64,000 bases of DNA from Brevibacterium iodinum ATCC 49514. GTDB taxonomy: Bacteria > Actinomycetota > Actinomycetes > Actinomycetales > Brevibacteriaceae. The stretch spans positions 1 to 64,000 of the forward strand of contig NZ_FXYX01000017.1 in the NCBI RefSeq assembly GCF_900169265.1, in the 5' to 3' direction. Positions 43,807 to 52,488 of the stretch are shown one piece after another (positions within the stretch are counted from its first letter, which is position 1; each line of letters starts with the position of its first letter). Made by a program: the position numbers and the translations under genes. The notes below the pieces were generated by a model. That model worked only from the letters and a program-made list of their open reading frames with translations, was not told the origin of the DNA and did no database searches.

Positions 43807-43978
43807 CTACGGCATCGAACTAGGCGTCATTGTATGCGGACCCACGGAGCGATGCACCAACTTAACGGGCACGTTTGGGCTTGTGCGGGTTTGTGCGGAC
43901 AGCGTCACAGCAGGTCAGGACCCACAGTCGTCCTTGTAGCGTCGAGGCAGGCAACGATACCCGACGAAAGGACGAGAC

Positions 43979-44605
43979 TTGCACGCCACGAAACGGATCG
44001 CCGCAGTCTTTGGCGCACTGGCTCTTACATCAACGCTCGCAGCATGTGGTGGAGTTCCAAAGGAGGTTGACGCGGATCAGCCCGATCAATCGAACGGCAA
44101 CGATGCAGGCGGATCGGCTGACGAGCAGATCAGCATCGCGTCAATCAACGCAGACAATGTGGCGGGCACATGCAAACAGGCTCTCGGCGAGATTGCAGAC
44201 GTATACGAGACATTGGCTGTCGACGTCCCCTCAGATGCAACATTCGGCTCCACAGATGACCGGTATGTCGAAGGCGGAGGATGGAGAGACGAATACTTCC
44301 CAGAAGATTTGCTCAACGAAGACGAGCCAGGAGACGCAACCATTCGGTGCCAGGCCCCAGCATCCTACGAGGATGACTCAGGTAAAGAAATTGACGTTCG
44401 CCTCAACATCTCGATTACGGCAAATGAAGAAGGACCTAGAGGCAACACCGACTTTACCGTGAATGCAGACGGTATGACGGCGGGCATTGACTCATCGAGC
44501 AGTTCGGGGTCAGGCATGCAGGAAAAGACCAAGGATAAGTTGGTCGACCAGTCAAAAGGCGAGCAATACCTGACCGATGACGTATTGCCGAAGTTCAAGC
44601 CGTGA
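43979..44605 (+). CDS. Lipoprotein of unknown function
   Basis: It has a lipoprotein signal: basic start, hydrophobic core and lipobox LAAC (AVFGALALTSTLAACGG), so it is anchored outside the cell membrane. The mature part is acidic and Ser/Gly/Asp-rich, with two later cysteines (GTCKQALG and IRCQAPASYE) that could form a disulphide. The start is TTG at 43979 with GAAAGGACGAGA upstream. It precedes a membrane protein by 24 bases. The function is unknown; surface exclusion is one possibility. Confidence 0.75.
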   Translation: MHATKRIAAVFGALALTSTLAACGGVPKEVDADQPDQSNGNDAGGSADEQISIASINADNVAGTCKQALGEIADVYETLAVDVPSDATFGSTDDRYVEGGGWRDEYFPEDLLNEDEPGDATIRCQAPASYEDDSGKEIDVRLNISITANEEGPRGNTDFTVNADGMTAGIDSSSSSGSGMQEKTKDKLVDQSKGEQYLTDDVLPKFKP

Positions 44606-44629
44606 CCGCAGAAGGAAATTCGTGTCGAG

Positions 44630-45151
44630 ATGGCAGACAGAAAATTTCAAGGTCGCTACCGAATCAACGGTCATGACACGGTGGTTAGCGTTCCCACCGC
44701 AGGCCTGCATCGGTACTTAATTACGCAGGGCTCAGCGTGGGATGCAGTTGTTCGCGGTGATTCCGAAGCGCGGGCTCAATGGCGACACGAGTTTCTCAAG
44801 CACGCTCTCATACCCTTCGTCATTCTCGTGTTCATACTAGTGTTCCCGATTGGGTTTCACGACCTGTCAAACATCGGATTTTGGATGCTCCTGGGCGTCT
44901 TCGCGGTGGCCTGTCTCTTGTACTCCCTGCTTGCCACCGACCCGCCGCTATTTGAGGGACTGCCGGACACAATTGTGATGACGGCGGCAAGCGAGGACGC
45001 GGAGTATGTCTTTGGTGCGCTGACGCAGGAAGACCGAGACACGTTATTTCGCGCAGTGCAGACTTCGTACTATTCGACTGATCAACTGCTCGAACACCTT
45101 GGGTCCCACTACCGCAGAGGAAATAGGTACCCGTGGAAACCGCGCGGGTGA
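44630..45151 (+). CDS. Hypothetical membrane protein
   Basis: A 173-residue protein with two membrane segments in the middle (LIPFVILVFILVFPIGF and FWMLLGVFAVACLLYSLLAT) and soluble ends. The C-terminal part (FGALTQEDRDTLFRAVQTSY, then YSTDQLLEHLGSHYRRG) is helical. The family is not recognised. It follows the lipoprotein gene closely, so the two are probably cotranscribed and act together at the cell surface. Confidence 0.65.
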   Translation: MADRKFQGRYRINGHDTVVSVPTAGLHRYLITQGSAWDAVVRGDSEARAQWRHEFLKHALIPFVILVFILVFPIGFHDLSNIGFWMLLGVFAVACLLYSLLATDPPLFEGLPDTIVMTAASEDAEYVFGALTQEDRDTLFRAVQTSYYSTDQLLEHLGSHYRRGNRYPWKPRG

Positions 45152-45193
45152 CTCGCGCTCAAGTTGCAGACCGCGGACCGCAGGCACGGAAAG

Positions 45194-45224
45194 GCGGCGT
45201 TGACCTCAATCGGGTCAACGCCGC
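45194..45224 (+). terminator. Terminator B, near-copy of terminator A
   Basis: GCGGCGTTGACC and GGTCAACGCCGC are perfect arms with a 7-base loop and are followed by TTCTTCAT. It shares arms and tail with 38876-38910. Confidence 0.85.
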
Positions 45225-45327
45225 TTCTTCATGTCAGCCGTAGATCGTGTCTCAGAGGCAGTAGACAGCGGTCTAACAGCAGAACATCACGCACATGCGG
45301 GAATGTGCAGGCTGTGGTGACGACCGC

Positions 45328-46161
45328 TTAGACCGCAGATCCCTCTACCGGGCTCTCAGTGGTCGGGACCCAGCCCAACGACGGTGCGACGTGCTCCGCG
45401 AACGACTCAAGTATGTGGAGTGAATAAGCAATACCCAACTGACTGGGGATGGTGAGCATGATGGTATCGGCTGCCGCGATCGCCGCGTCGGCCTTGAGCT
45501 CGTCGATCAGCTTGTCCGGTTCGCCCGCGTAGGTACGGCCGAACGTCGACCGTGTGTCGTCGATGATGCCGATCTGATCCCCTTGGCCCGCCCCACGCCG
45601 ACCGAAGTAGAGGTCGTCGAGGTCGGTGGTAATGGGGAAGATGCTGCGGCTGACGGACACTCTCGGAGTCCATCCGTGCCCCGCGACGCTCCATGCCTGA
45701 CGGTACCTGGCGATCTGCTCGGCCTGCAGGTCTCCGAATGCGGCACCTGTGGCCTCGGTGAGCAGAGTCGAACTCATCAGGTTCACACCCTGCTGTGCCG
45801 CCCATTCTGCGGTGAAGGCGGATCCAGCTCCCCACCAGATGCGTCGATCGAGCCCGGGGGAATGCGGTTCGATGCGCAGGCGCTTCCCCGGACCGAACTG
45901 CTGCAGATCGGCCGGGGCAAGTTCCTCGCCGCGGATGGCGCGGAGGAACCGATCGAACTTCTCTCTGGCCATGTTCGCGGCCTTCGGCTCGATGGGATCC
46001 TCGTAGCCGAAGGCTTCCCAACCGCGCAGGGCCGGCTCCGGGGATCCGCGACTGATACCCAACGCCACTCGCTGGTCGGAGAGCAGATCGAGGGCGGCGG
46101 CCTCCTCGGCGAGGTAGAGCGGGTTCTCATAGTGCATCTCGCGGTTGCAACACCCGTTCAC
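45328..46161 (-). pseudogene. LLM flavin oxidoreductase, middle part with island-supplied C-terminus
   Basis: A luciferase-like (F420/FMN) monooxygenase fragment. From HYENPLYLAEEAAALDLL onwards the sequence is continuous with the N-terminal piece at 54446-54682 (GTGVIDM). The first residues (MNGCCNRE) come from island 2. After the crossover at about 45450 the last 41 residues (IPSQLGIAYSLHILESFAEH onward) are encoded by island 1 and keep the frame open to a TAG-free end. Without its N-terminal strand and helix the protein should not fold as a barrel. Intact length would be near 347 residues. Confidence 0.88.
45446..45450. repeat. Right attachment core of island 1 (attR)
   Basis: GGGAT matches 29023-29027. 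To its right the oxidoreductase gene is chromosomal; to its left the gene end is of lower GC and belongs to the island. Confidence 0.6.
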
Positions 46162-46175
46162 GTAAGCTTGGTTGC

Positions 46176-47612
46176 ATGGTCGAACTGGTAGCGCTGAGGA
46201 AGACGAACGAGGTGGCCGCGTACGTCCGCGCCTCCATGGACCGCAAGGGCGACCGCTGGACGGTCGATACGCAGCTGAGGAAGATTCACGCTCTCGCCGA
46301 GGCCAAGGACTGGAACGTCGTCGAGGTCTACGAAGACAACGCGGTGTCGGCGACGAAGAAGCGCCGCACTGGCACCCGCTGGGCCGAGATGCTGGACGAC
46401 GCCCGCGCGGGCCGGTTCTCGATGGTGGTCGCCGTGGACATGGACCGGCTGCTGCGCAGCACGAAGGACCTCAACACGCTGATCGATCTCGGCCTGCGGG
46501 TCGTCACTGTGGACGGCGAGATCGACCTCTCTACGGCGGACGGCGAGTTCCGGGCGACGATGCTCGCCGCTCTTGCCCGGTTCGAAGCACGGCGCAAGGC
46601 AGAGCGTCAGATCAGGTCGAACGAGCGCCGCCGCGCCGAGGGCATCCCGACGTCGGCCTGGAAAGCGTTCGGCTGGACGAGGGAGGGCGAAGTGATCGAG
46701 GAGGAGGCCGACGCCGTCCGGCGGGCCTTCGACGCGTTCCTCGGCGAGCCGTCGCTGTCGATCCGGCGTATCCGCGAAGACCTGAACGGTGCCGGGCACG
46801 TCACTGCCAGGGGGTCCGAGTTCTCCGTCGATGCGGTGCGGTATTTGCTGGCGAACCCGCTCTACGCGGGCTACATCAAGCACCACGCGTCGGGTGAGTT
46901 GTACCCGGTGCAGGGCGAGGTGTTCCCGCCCATCGTCGGGGAGCAGACGTGGCGGGCCGCGGCGGCGAAGCTGGAGGACAATGTGCGGAGGTCGGCCAGG
47001 CAGGGCAACCAGCCGAAGTACCTCCTGTCCACTATCGGGCTGTGCGGGAGATGCGGCGCGACGCTAGTTTCGGGGACGAACAGCCGGAAGCAGCCGACGT
47101 ACCGTTGCGGCGAGCTGTTCCACCTCACCCGCCAGCGCGAGCCCGTCGATGCGATGGTCACCGAGGCAGTACTCACCCGCCTGTCCTCTGTGGACGTGCA
47201 CGACCTCGTGATGCCACAGGAGGACGACGGGCCGGACCGCGAGGCGTTGCTGACCGAGCGGAACGCCTTGGTCGAGCGGGTGAAAGAGCTGAGCCCGCTG
47301 CTGCTGGACGTGCAACAGCCTGTCCTGGAGATCACGGAGGCGATCAGGGGCGGGAAGGCCCGGATCGACGAGATCGACACGGAGCTGCTCGACCGCTCGG
47401 TGTCGGTAGCGGCGAAGCTGCTGGCTGGTGTTGACGAGCCAGTCGGCACTGCGGAGCGCCGCGAGGTGGTCGAATCGAAGTGGAAGGCTCTGGACGTGGA
47501 CCGCCGCCGGCTGCTCGTGGACGAGCTTGTGACAGTGACCATCGAGCCCATCGTGCCTGGTCACGTGAAGTTCGACCCTGACCTCATTCGAATCGAGCCG
47601 CGTCGCGACTGA
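46176..47612 (+). CDS. Large serine recombinase (integrase of island 2)
   Basis: The catalytic Ser is in AAYVRASMDRKGDRWTVD. The resolvase domain continues with VVAVDMDRLLRSTKDLNTL. A recombinase domain (PTSAWKAFGWTREGE; DAVRYLLANPLYAGYIKHHA), a zinc ribbon (IGLCGRCGATLVSG, then YRCGELF) and a coiled coil follow. At 478 residues it is a normal large serine integrase. It starts 39 bases from the left junction. It is clearly different in sequence from the integrase of island 1, yet it targets the same gene. Confidence 0.92.
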   Translation: MVELVALRKTNEVAAYVRASMDRKGDRWTVDTQLRKIHALAEAKDWNVVEVYEDNAVSATKKRRTGTRWAEMLDDARAGRFSMVVAVDMDRLLRSTKDLNTLIDLGLRVVTVDGEIDLSTADGEFRATMLAALARFEARRKAERQIRSNERRRAEGIPTSAWKAFGWTREGEVIEEEADAVRRAFDAFLGEPSLSIRRIREDLNGAGHVTARGSEFSVDAVRYLLANPLYAGYIKHHASGELYPVQGEVFPPIVGEQTWRAAAAKLEDNVRRSARQGNQPKYLLSTIGLCGRCGATLVSGTNSRKQPTYRCGELFHLTRQREPVDAMVTEAVLTRLSSVDVHDLVMPQEDDGPDREALLTERNALVERVKELSPLLLDVQQPVLEITEAIRGGKARIDEIDTELLDRSVSVAAKLLAGVDEPVGTAERREVVESKWKALDVDRRRLLVDELVTVTIEPIVPGHVKFDPDLIRIEPRRD

Positions 47613-47793
47613 CTTATGACTCGACTCGTCATTGCAATGGTGAGTCGACTCATGGGAGAATCGTTGCAGACAAGAAGATCCCACCGGGGCCGCGACTTAG
47701 AAGCGCGGGGTTCTGCTCCCGGATGAGTAGCCGGTCAAACAGCCCAACTACCGTGGCGGGGAACCGGAAGATACTCATGTCTGAGGACTTCCG

Positions 47794-48006
47794 ATGTCTG
47801 TCGTTATCGACGTTCCCCGCGCATCCGCGCTTGACAGTCCTGGCCTCGGCCAGGACTCGACCCCCGTTTCGCAACCTGATGGGCTCGAGCCCGTCATCGC
47901 CGCAGCCCGTGCCGCCGGTCGCCGGGCCGGTGAGCGCCTGGCTCTCACGCCGCTGACACCGCGCCAGCGCGCCGCCGTCGCCTCCGTGATGGGCGGTGAT
48001 CGCTGA
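47794..48006 (+). CDS. Small hypothetical protein of island 2
   Basis: A 70-residue protein: a Ser/Pro/Asp-rich lead and an Ala/Arg-rich helical end (VIAAARAAGRRAGERLALTP, then RQRAAVASVMGGDR). The stop overlaps the next start by one base (TGATG), so the two are translated together. The family is unknown; similar small genes accompany Rep genes on actinobacterial plasmids. Confidence 0.55.
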   Translation: MSVVIDVPRASALDSPGLGQDSTPVSQPDGLEPVIAAARAAGRRAGERLALTPLTPRQRAAVASVMGGDR

Positions 48007-48254
48007 TGAGCGCGAACTCCGCCGCCTTCGAGCACCTGACCGGCTTCCGCTGGCGTCAGGGCGATCCGTCCCTCGCCGACACCGAGGCCCGTCTCTGCGA
48101 CCTTGGCGTGCTTCGCTCCGTGCTGGAGGAGGCCGTCGAGATCGCCGTCTACGATGCCCGCGCTGAGGGCGTGACCTGGGCCAGGATCGGTGATGCCCTC
48201 GGTGTCACGCACCAGGCCGTCATCAAGCGCTACCGCAAGGGCGGTGGTCGCTGA
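48006..48254 (+). CDS. Small helix-turn-helix protein of island 2
   Basis: An 82-residue protein ending in a helix-turn-helix of sigma-70 region 4 or homeodomain-like type (AEGVTWARIGDALGVTHQAV, IKRYRKGGGR). It overlaps the previous gene by TGATG. It lies upstream of the origin-like region and Rep and could regulate Rep or integrase expression or aid excision. Confidence 0.65.
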   Translation: MSANSAAFEHLTGFRWRQGDPSLADTEARLCDLGVLRSVLEEAVEIAVYDARAEGVTWARIGDALGVTHQAVIKRYRKGGGR

Positions 48255-48570
48255 TGCGTGCCCGCCTGTCCCGCTCCACCACCCTGACCCCCAACCGAGC
48301 GCGCGAAGCGAGCGAGGGCGGGAGCCTCCAGCATGTCGCTCCCTCGAAGAGTTCCCGGACTCTTGCCACCAAATGGCGCGCAGCGTGCGTTCCTACGCAC
48401 GGGGGGCTCAAGCTTGCCGATAGCCCCCCGTGCTGCAACAGCGCTGGTCACGCGGTGTTTCCGGGTGCTCCATCGGTGGGCTCCGATGCCCGTCTCAGCA
48501 GGGCCTCCGACGCGCGCCATTACGCGCGCCATTTGAGGCGCCGCACCTCTAATGGCGCGCACTGTGGGCG
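48255..48570. other. Origin-like region with hairpins and ATGGCGCGC repeats
   Basis: A perfect 12-bp hairpin (GCACGGGGGGCT and AGCCCCCCGTGC) spans 48397-48433, overlapping a smaller one at 48385-48400 (GTGCGT-TCCT-ACGCAC). ATGGCGCGC or its complement occurs at 48373, 48512, 48524 and 48552. The block sits directly before the Rep gene. Rolling-circle origins have such stem-loops and Rep-binding repeats. The open frame across it (48254-48583) is of low-complexity composition and is not called. Confidence 0.6.
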
Positions 48571-50049
48571 GTGGTCTCGGTGAGCGCCGCAGCGAAGAAG
48601 CAGAGCGGTCCCAGTGGGCGGAAGCCGTCTGCGTACGTGACGTTCACGCAGCAGCTCAAGCCGGAGTTCTGGCCGGGCTGGGACGTGGCCGTGATCCTCT
48701 CCGGCGATGTGCGATCGATCGGCGAGGAGACTCTGCGCCGCTACGAAGCCGCGGGCGGCGACTGCCAGGGGTTCTGGATCATCAAGCACGACAAGGACGT
48801 GCTGGCGGACGGATGCCCGAAGGACGATCACGTGCACGTGGTGCTCCAGCAGAGCGCAGGGCGCAAGGTCGAGGGCAAGCTCCAGTGCGCCGCGATGGAT
48901 CAGCTGTTCGGGTTCGGCGACAAGAGCGTCGTCAAGGGGCCGCCCCGTGGAGGCCGGATCGAGAATGCCTGGTCCTACCTGATCCACGCGAAGGACCCGG
49001 ACAAGCACCAGTACGGCGTCGACGAGGTCGTCACGCTCCGCGGGAAGGACTACGCCGAGATCGAGGCCGAGCATCGCGACGCCTGGGCTCGCCGCGCCGT
49101 GATCGGCCGCAAGGCGGCGATCCCGATGAAGGAGTGGAACGAGCTGGGCGACACGCTCGTGCAGAAGGTGCTCGACGGCGAAGTCGATGAGCTGGACATC
49201 CTGCGGGACAAGACGCTGATGGACATCTACACGCGCAACGAGGCCAAGGTGAACCTGGCACTGAAGAACCGTGCCAAGCGCGAGATGCTGTTCGAGGTCG
49301 AGAAGCTCCGGGCCGGTGTCTTCCAGAAGACGATCATCTGGGCGATGGGCGCGAGCGATCAGGGCAAGAGCTATCTGGTCGAGTCGGTCGCCGCTGAACT
49401 TTCGGCGCGGCTGGGCTGGCCGGTGTTTCGCGCCACGGCGAAGAACGGGCCGGACGCTTACAACGGCGAGCCGATCTTCATGATGAACGAGCCCAGCTCG
49501 CGGGTCATGGAGTGGGCGGACTTCCTCCAGCTGCTCGATCCTCGGCAGGGCGGGCCGATCTCGGCGCGCTACTACAACAAGCCGGACGCGGCTCCGCGCC
49601 TGATCCTCATCGCGGTGTCGGTCGATCCGGTTGAGTTCGGGTTCTTCATACCGGGGAAGCGCTCGACGGGCGATTCCCTCGATCAGGTCGTGCGCCGGAT
49701 CACGTTGATGATCGAGGCTAGGAAGATCGACGGCGAGCCGCACTACTCGGTCAGCCAGGTTGGTGAGGTCGAGCCGTACACGCGCACGATCTGGCTCCCG
49801 GGTGCGGACCGGAACGGGAACGTGAACCGGGAGACGGTGTGGCTCGGCTACGACAAGGCTGAGACCGACGCCGAGCTGACGCACGCCGAGGCGCTCGATG
49901 CGGTGCTCGACGCCGTTGCTCTTCGGTCGCCGGATGCGGGGCTCGTGACCTCGGCGCAGCGCCGTCTCGATGACAGCACGGCGGCGCTGGCCGCTCGCGG
50001 CATCGTCTTCAGCGAGCCGCCGGTGCTGGTCACGGGAGGTGCCGCATGA
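48571..50049 (+). CDS. rep: Replication initiator with HUH endonuclease and SF3 helicase domains
   Basis: The nuclease part has HUH motif DHVHVVLQ (His87, His89) and the nicking Tyr136 in AWSYLIHAKD. FWIIKHDKD is the first motif of Rep_2-type plasmid initiators. The helicase part has Walker A GASDQGKS at about 260-267, followed by IFMMNEPSS and a later ILIAVSV strand. This is the layout of CRESS-DNA virus-like Reps found on some bacterial plasmids. It would nick the upstream origin and unwind DNA. The start may be the GTG at 48571 or 48580. Confidence 0.85.
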   Translation: MVSVSAAAKKQSGPSGRKPSAYVTFTQQLKPEFWPGWDVAVILSGDVRSIGEETLRRYEAAGGDCQGFWIIKHDKDVLADGCPKDDHVHVVLQQSAGRKVEGKLQCAAMDQLFGFGDKSVVKGPPRGGRIENAWSYLIHAKDPDKHQYGVDEVVTLRGKDYAEIEAEHRDAWARRAVIGRKAAIPMKEWNELGDTLVQKVLDGEVDELDILRDKTLMDIYTRNEAKVNLALKNRAKREMLFEVEKLRAGVFQKTIIWAMGASDQGKSYLVESVAAELSARLGWPVFRATAKNGPDAYNGEPIFMMNEPSSRVMEWADFLQLLDPRQGGPISARYYNKPDAAPRLILIAVSVDPVEFGFFIPGKRSTGDSLDQVVRRITLMIEARKIDGEPHYSVSQVGEVEPYTRTIWLPGADRNGNVNRETVWLGYDKAETDAELTHAEALDAVLDAVALRSPDAGLVTSAQRRLDDSTAALAARGIVFSEPPVLVTGGAA

Positions 50050-50636
50050 GCACCGATCAGCACCCGTTCGTCCAGGGGGTCGAGGGGGCCGGAGGCCCCT
50101 CGCAAGCAGCCGGGGAGGACATGAGCGTCAGCGAAATGTCCGACACGGCTACTGCTTGCCATCCATCCGTACGGGTGGGGCAGCGGCCCGATTCCAAGGT
50201 GGACACCGGTCGGGACGCCGCGGAGGCCGTGCGGATGGATCACGGCGGCGCGAAGCGTCGTCGTGACAGCGGCGGGCGGCTCGATACTCGCTTCGACGAG
50301 TCCACGCTCGCCGTGCTTCGCACTCGTGCGAAGCGGCTCGGGCTGGCTCCGAGCACGTGGGTGCGGACCGTCGTGCGCGACGCGCTGCACGCCTCGCGTT
50401 CCGAGGAGCTGGACGCCGCTGTGGCCGCGCACCTGCTCGACGTGGAGAGCCGCGTGCAGGCATCGGCGGATGCTCGGGAGCTTGCCGCTCAGGTCCGCCC
50501 GCTGGCCATCAACATCAACGACCTGGACCACCGAGCGCGGGCCGGTGAGGCAGTCGCGTTGTCCGCAGACGTGCCCGAGCTGATCGAGCTGCTGCGCGAG
50601 ATCCGCGCCCTGCTCGGAGATCGGACGGCCTCATGA
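50046..50636 (+). CDS. mobC: MobC-like relaxosome accessory protein
   Basis: The first 75 residues are low-complexity. From about residue 78 a ribbon-helix-helix-like part (RLDTRFDESTLAVLRTRAKR, LGLAPSTWVRTVVRDAL) binds DNA. The C-terminal half (AAQVRPLAININDLDHRARA) matches the bacterial mobilisation protein C pattern. It helps the relaxase nick oriT. It overlaps the Rep stop (ATGA) and the mobA start (ATGA), so the replication and mobilisation genes form one operon. Confidence 0.8.
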   Translation: MSTDQHPFVQGVEGAGGPSQAAGEDMSVSEMSDTATACHPSVRVGQRPDSKVDTGRDAAEAVRMDHGGAKRRRDSGGRLDTRFDESTLAVLRTRAKRLGLAPSTWVRTVVRDALHASRSEELDAAVAAHLLDVESRVQASADARELAAQVRPLAININDLDHRARAGEAVALSADVPELIELLREIRALLGDRTAS

Positions 50637-51919
50637 GCACCACCCACTACAGCCCGAGTGCCAGCGCTGCGGACACCGAGAGCTACATCCGCGGCAAGGA
50701 TGACGAGCGCGGTGCCGCGATCACGTGCGATGTCCCGGGAGGCCCCGGCGCGTTCTCGGCGCGTGCCCGGGCACTGACGCAGAACACAAAGCGTGACGTC
50801 GAGGCGCTGCACTACCGGCAGTCGTTCAGCGACGAGGAGTTCGACCCGAAGTACCCGGAGGACGTGCAACGGGTGAACGATCTCGGCTACCAGCTCGCGA
50901 AGAAGATGCACCCCGACTCGGACTGCCTCGTGGTCAGCCATGTGGATGGACGCGGGAAGAAGCCGCACAACCACATCCTCGTGATCAACCACACCAACCG
51001 GACGGGGAAGGCGCTCAGCGACTACCGCACGTTCCACGACCGCAAGGCCGGGAACCAGCTGGGCGTGCAGTCGGCGAACGACGAGCTGATGCGCGAGCAC
51101 GGCCTCTCGGTCGTCAAGCGGTTGGAGCACGCGTCGAGGGACTGGGAGCTGCGCCGCGAGGACTTCGCCCAGGGCGGGCTCGACCGCGAGATGGGCGACC
51201 GGATGAGCGCAGCCCTGGCCGACCCCCGGACGGTGGACAAGGCCTGCCTTGAAGCGGTGATCGAGGAGCAGAACCAGCAGCTCGGCGACGACGGTGAGCG
51301 GGTGCCGAGGATGCGCCTGCACACCGCAGTCAGCACGCGAGGGAAGAACGTCGGCAAGGAGACGTGGACGCTCTACATCGAGGACCGCCGTGGCGAGTCC
51401 GGGCGCGCCGAGCGCCGCAAGCGCACGAGTGCCCTCTCGGCGGACTTCACACCGGAGGGCGCGCAGGCGTTCTTCGACTACCACCAGCAGCAGAAGGAGC
51501 AGGAATATGAGCGCAGCGCTCGACAGGCTGAAGCAGCAGAACGCGCAGGACGAGCAGCGGCAGCAGCTCGGCAGTCCGGAGACGATGGAGGCGTTGACCT
51601 CGATTCTCGCCGCCGTCGAGGCACAGAACACGAGGATCACGACGTTGGCGGAGCAGCAGAAGAAGCTCGCGGGGTTCGTGAAGGTCATGGACGAGGAGAC
51701 GACGAGGCGGCTGGAGCGGATCACGGCCCCGCCGTCGACCTCCTCGCCCTCCAGCGACGTGTCCGAGAGGATCGCGAGTATCGCGAGCAGGCAGAACGAG
51801 ATCGCGAGCACGCTCGGCGAGTTCGCGCAGAGTCTCAACGGCGAGAGCTTGAACGCCGCGTCGCGGAGCTTGGTCGCGGAGTCGCAGAAGAATCGCGCGG
51901 CTACGGTTTCGGCGATTGA
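50633..51919 (+). CDS. mobA: Relaxase MobA (MOB-P type)
   Basis: The N-terminal relaxase domain (residues 1-200) has the metal-binding motif VSHVDGRGKKPHNHILVIN with its His/Asn/His set, and candidate nicking residues in the first 25 residues (THYSPSASAADTESYIRGKD). The C-terminal third is a charged Glu/Arg-rich coil that overlaps a second gene in another frame, as in ColE1-type mob regions. It would nick oriT and pilot the strand during mobilisation by another conjugative system. Confidence 0.82.
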   Translation: MSTTHYSPSASAADTESYIRGKDDERGAAITCDVPGGPGAFSARARALTQNTKRDVEALHYRQSFSDEEFDPKYPEDVQRVNDLGYQLAKKMHPDSDCLVVSHVDGRGKKPHNHILVINHTNRTGKALSDYRTFHDRKAGNQLGVQSANDELMREHGLSVVKRLEHASRDWELRREDFAQGGLDREMGDRMSAALADPRTVDKACLEAVIEEQNQQLGDDGERVPRMRLHTAVSTRGKNVGKETWTLYIEDRRGESGRAERRKRTSALSADFTPEGAQAFFDYHQQQKEQEYERSARQAEAAERAGRAAAAARQSGDDGGVDLDSRRRRGTEHEDHDVGGAAEEARGVREGHGRGDDEAAGADHGPAVDLLALQRRVREDREYREQAERDREHARRVRAESQRRELERRVAELGRGVAEESRGYGFGD

Positions 51920-52410
51920 GAAGCTCAAGGCGCAGGCTGACGAGAACCGGGCGCTCGTGAGCAGGGTCGGCGGCGCGGTGCAGCGGATCGAGAAGCGCAC
52001 CGAGGAGCGGGTCGAGAAGGCCGCCGAGCAGGTCGCCGGGGAGGCCTCAGCCACGTTGACGGCGAACATCGACGCGTCGAACGAGCGCGCCGAGCGGATC
52101 ATCGCCGCAACGGCGAAGCTGGAGGCCCGTCAGCTCTGGTCGGCCGCTGCGGCGATGTGCCTCGCCCTCCTGCCGGTGGTCGTGGTCGTCGCCGGGCTCT
52201 GGATGGGCATCGCCGGGCTCATCACGGGCGCTCAGTGGGCGCTGGACGTGGGACGGGAGCGTGTGGCTCGGGATCGGGCGCTGGCTCGTCGTCGCCGTGG
52301 GCCTGGCCGGGGCCGGCTACGGGCTCTTCGCGTCCCTCCGCTGGGTTGCAGGTCTGGTGGAAGTCTGGAAGGACTGTGGGGTGCCGAAGTGGCCACGCAG
52401 GAAGAGGTGA
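51507..52410 (+). CDS. MobB-like coiled-coil membrane protein, overlapping mobA, with a +1 frameshift
   Basis: It starts inside mobA in another frame (ATG at 51507 after AAGGAGCAGGA). A long coiled coil (KQQNAQDEQRQQLGSPETME to about residue 205) is followed by a membrane segment (LWSAAAAMCLALLPVVVVVA). Near 52247 the frame should shift by +1: the shifted frame reads WDGSVWLGIGRWLVVAVGLA and ends VPKWPRRKR with a TGA at 52408-52410. The unshifted frame instead gives an Arg-rich tail to 52514. Overlap with the relaxase gene resembles mobB/mobA of ColE1. Whether the shift is real, programmed or an error is unknown. Confidence 0.6.
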
Positions 52411-52488
52411 CAACGCGCGTGGACATACGTTGCGCAGACTACGGGTGGGTAGCTTCTCGACGAGTGATGCAGTCCAGTGAGATGCGAG

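Larger units (their letters stand above)
29028..45450. mobile_element. Island 1: AICE-like integrated element with serine integrase
   Basis: The element is bounded by the two copies of the oxidoreductase C-terminus and by the GGGAT core. It holds, in order, a large serine integrase next to attL, small unknown genes, an iteron array, a replication-relaxation-like gene, an FtsK-type translocase, a resolvase, accessory genes and a restriction-modification enzyme. Integrase plus replication gene plus a single FtsK-like transfer protein is the AICE plan. GC is visibly lower and codon use differs from the flanks. No type IV secretion genes are seen. Confidence 0.8.

Noticed and set aside
48254..48583. 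A 109-codon frame whose start overlaps the small HTH gene
   Set aside because: It runs across the origin-like hairpins and repeats and overlaps the Rep start. The translation has no structure. An overlapping start alone is not enough.
51294..51506. Upstream extension of the mobB-like frame inside mobA
   Set aside because: The added residues are Arg/Ser-rich shadow sequence; the ATG at 51507 has a good ribosome site and begins the coiled coil.
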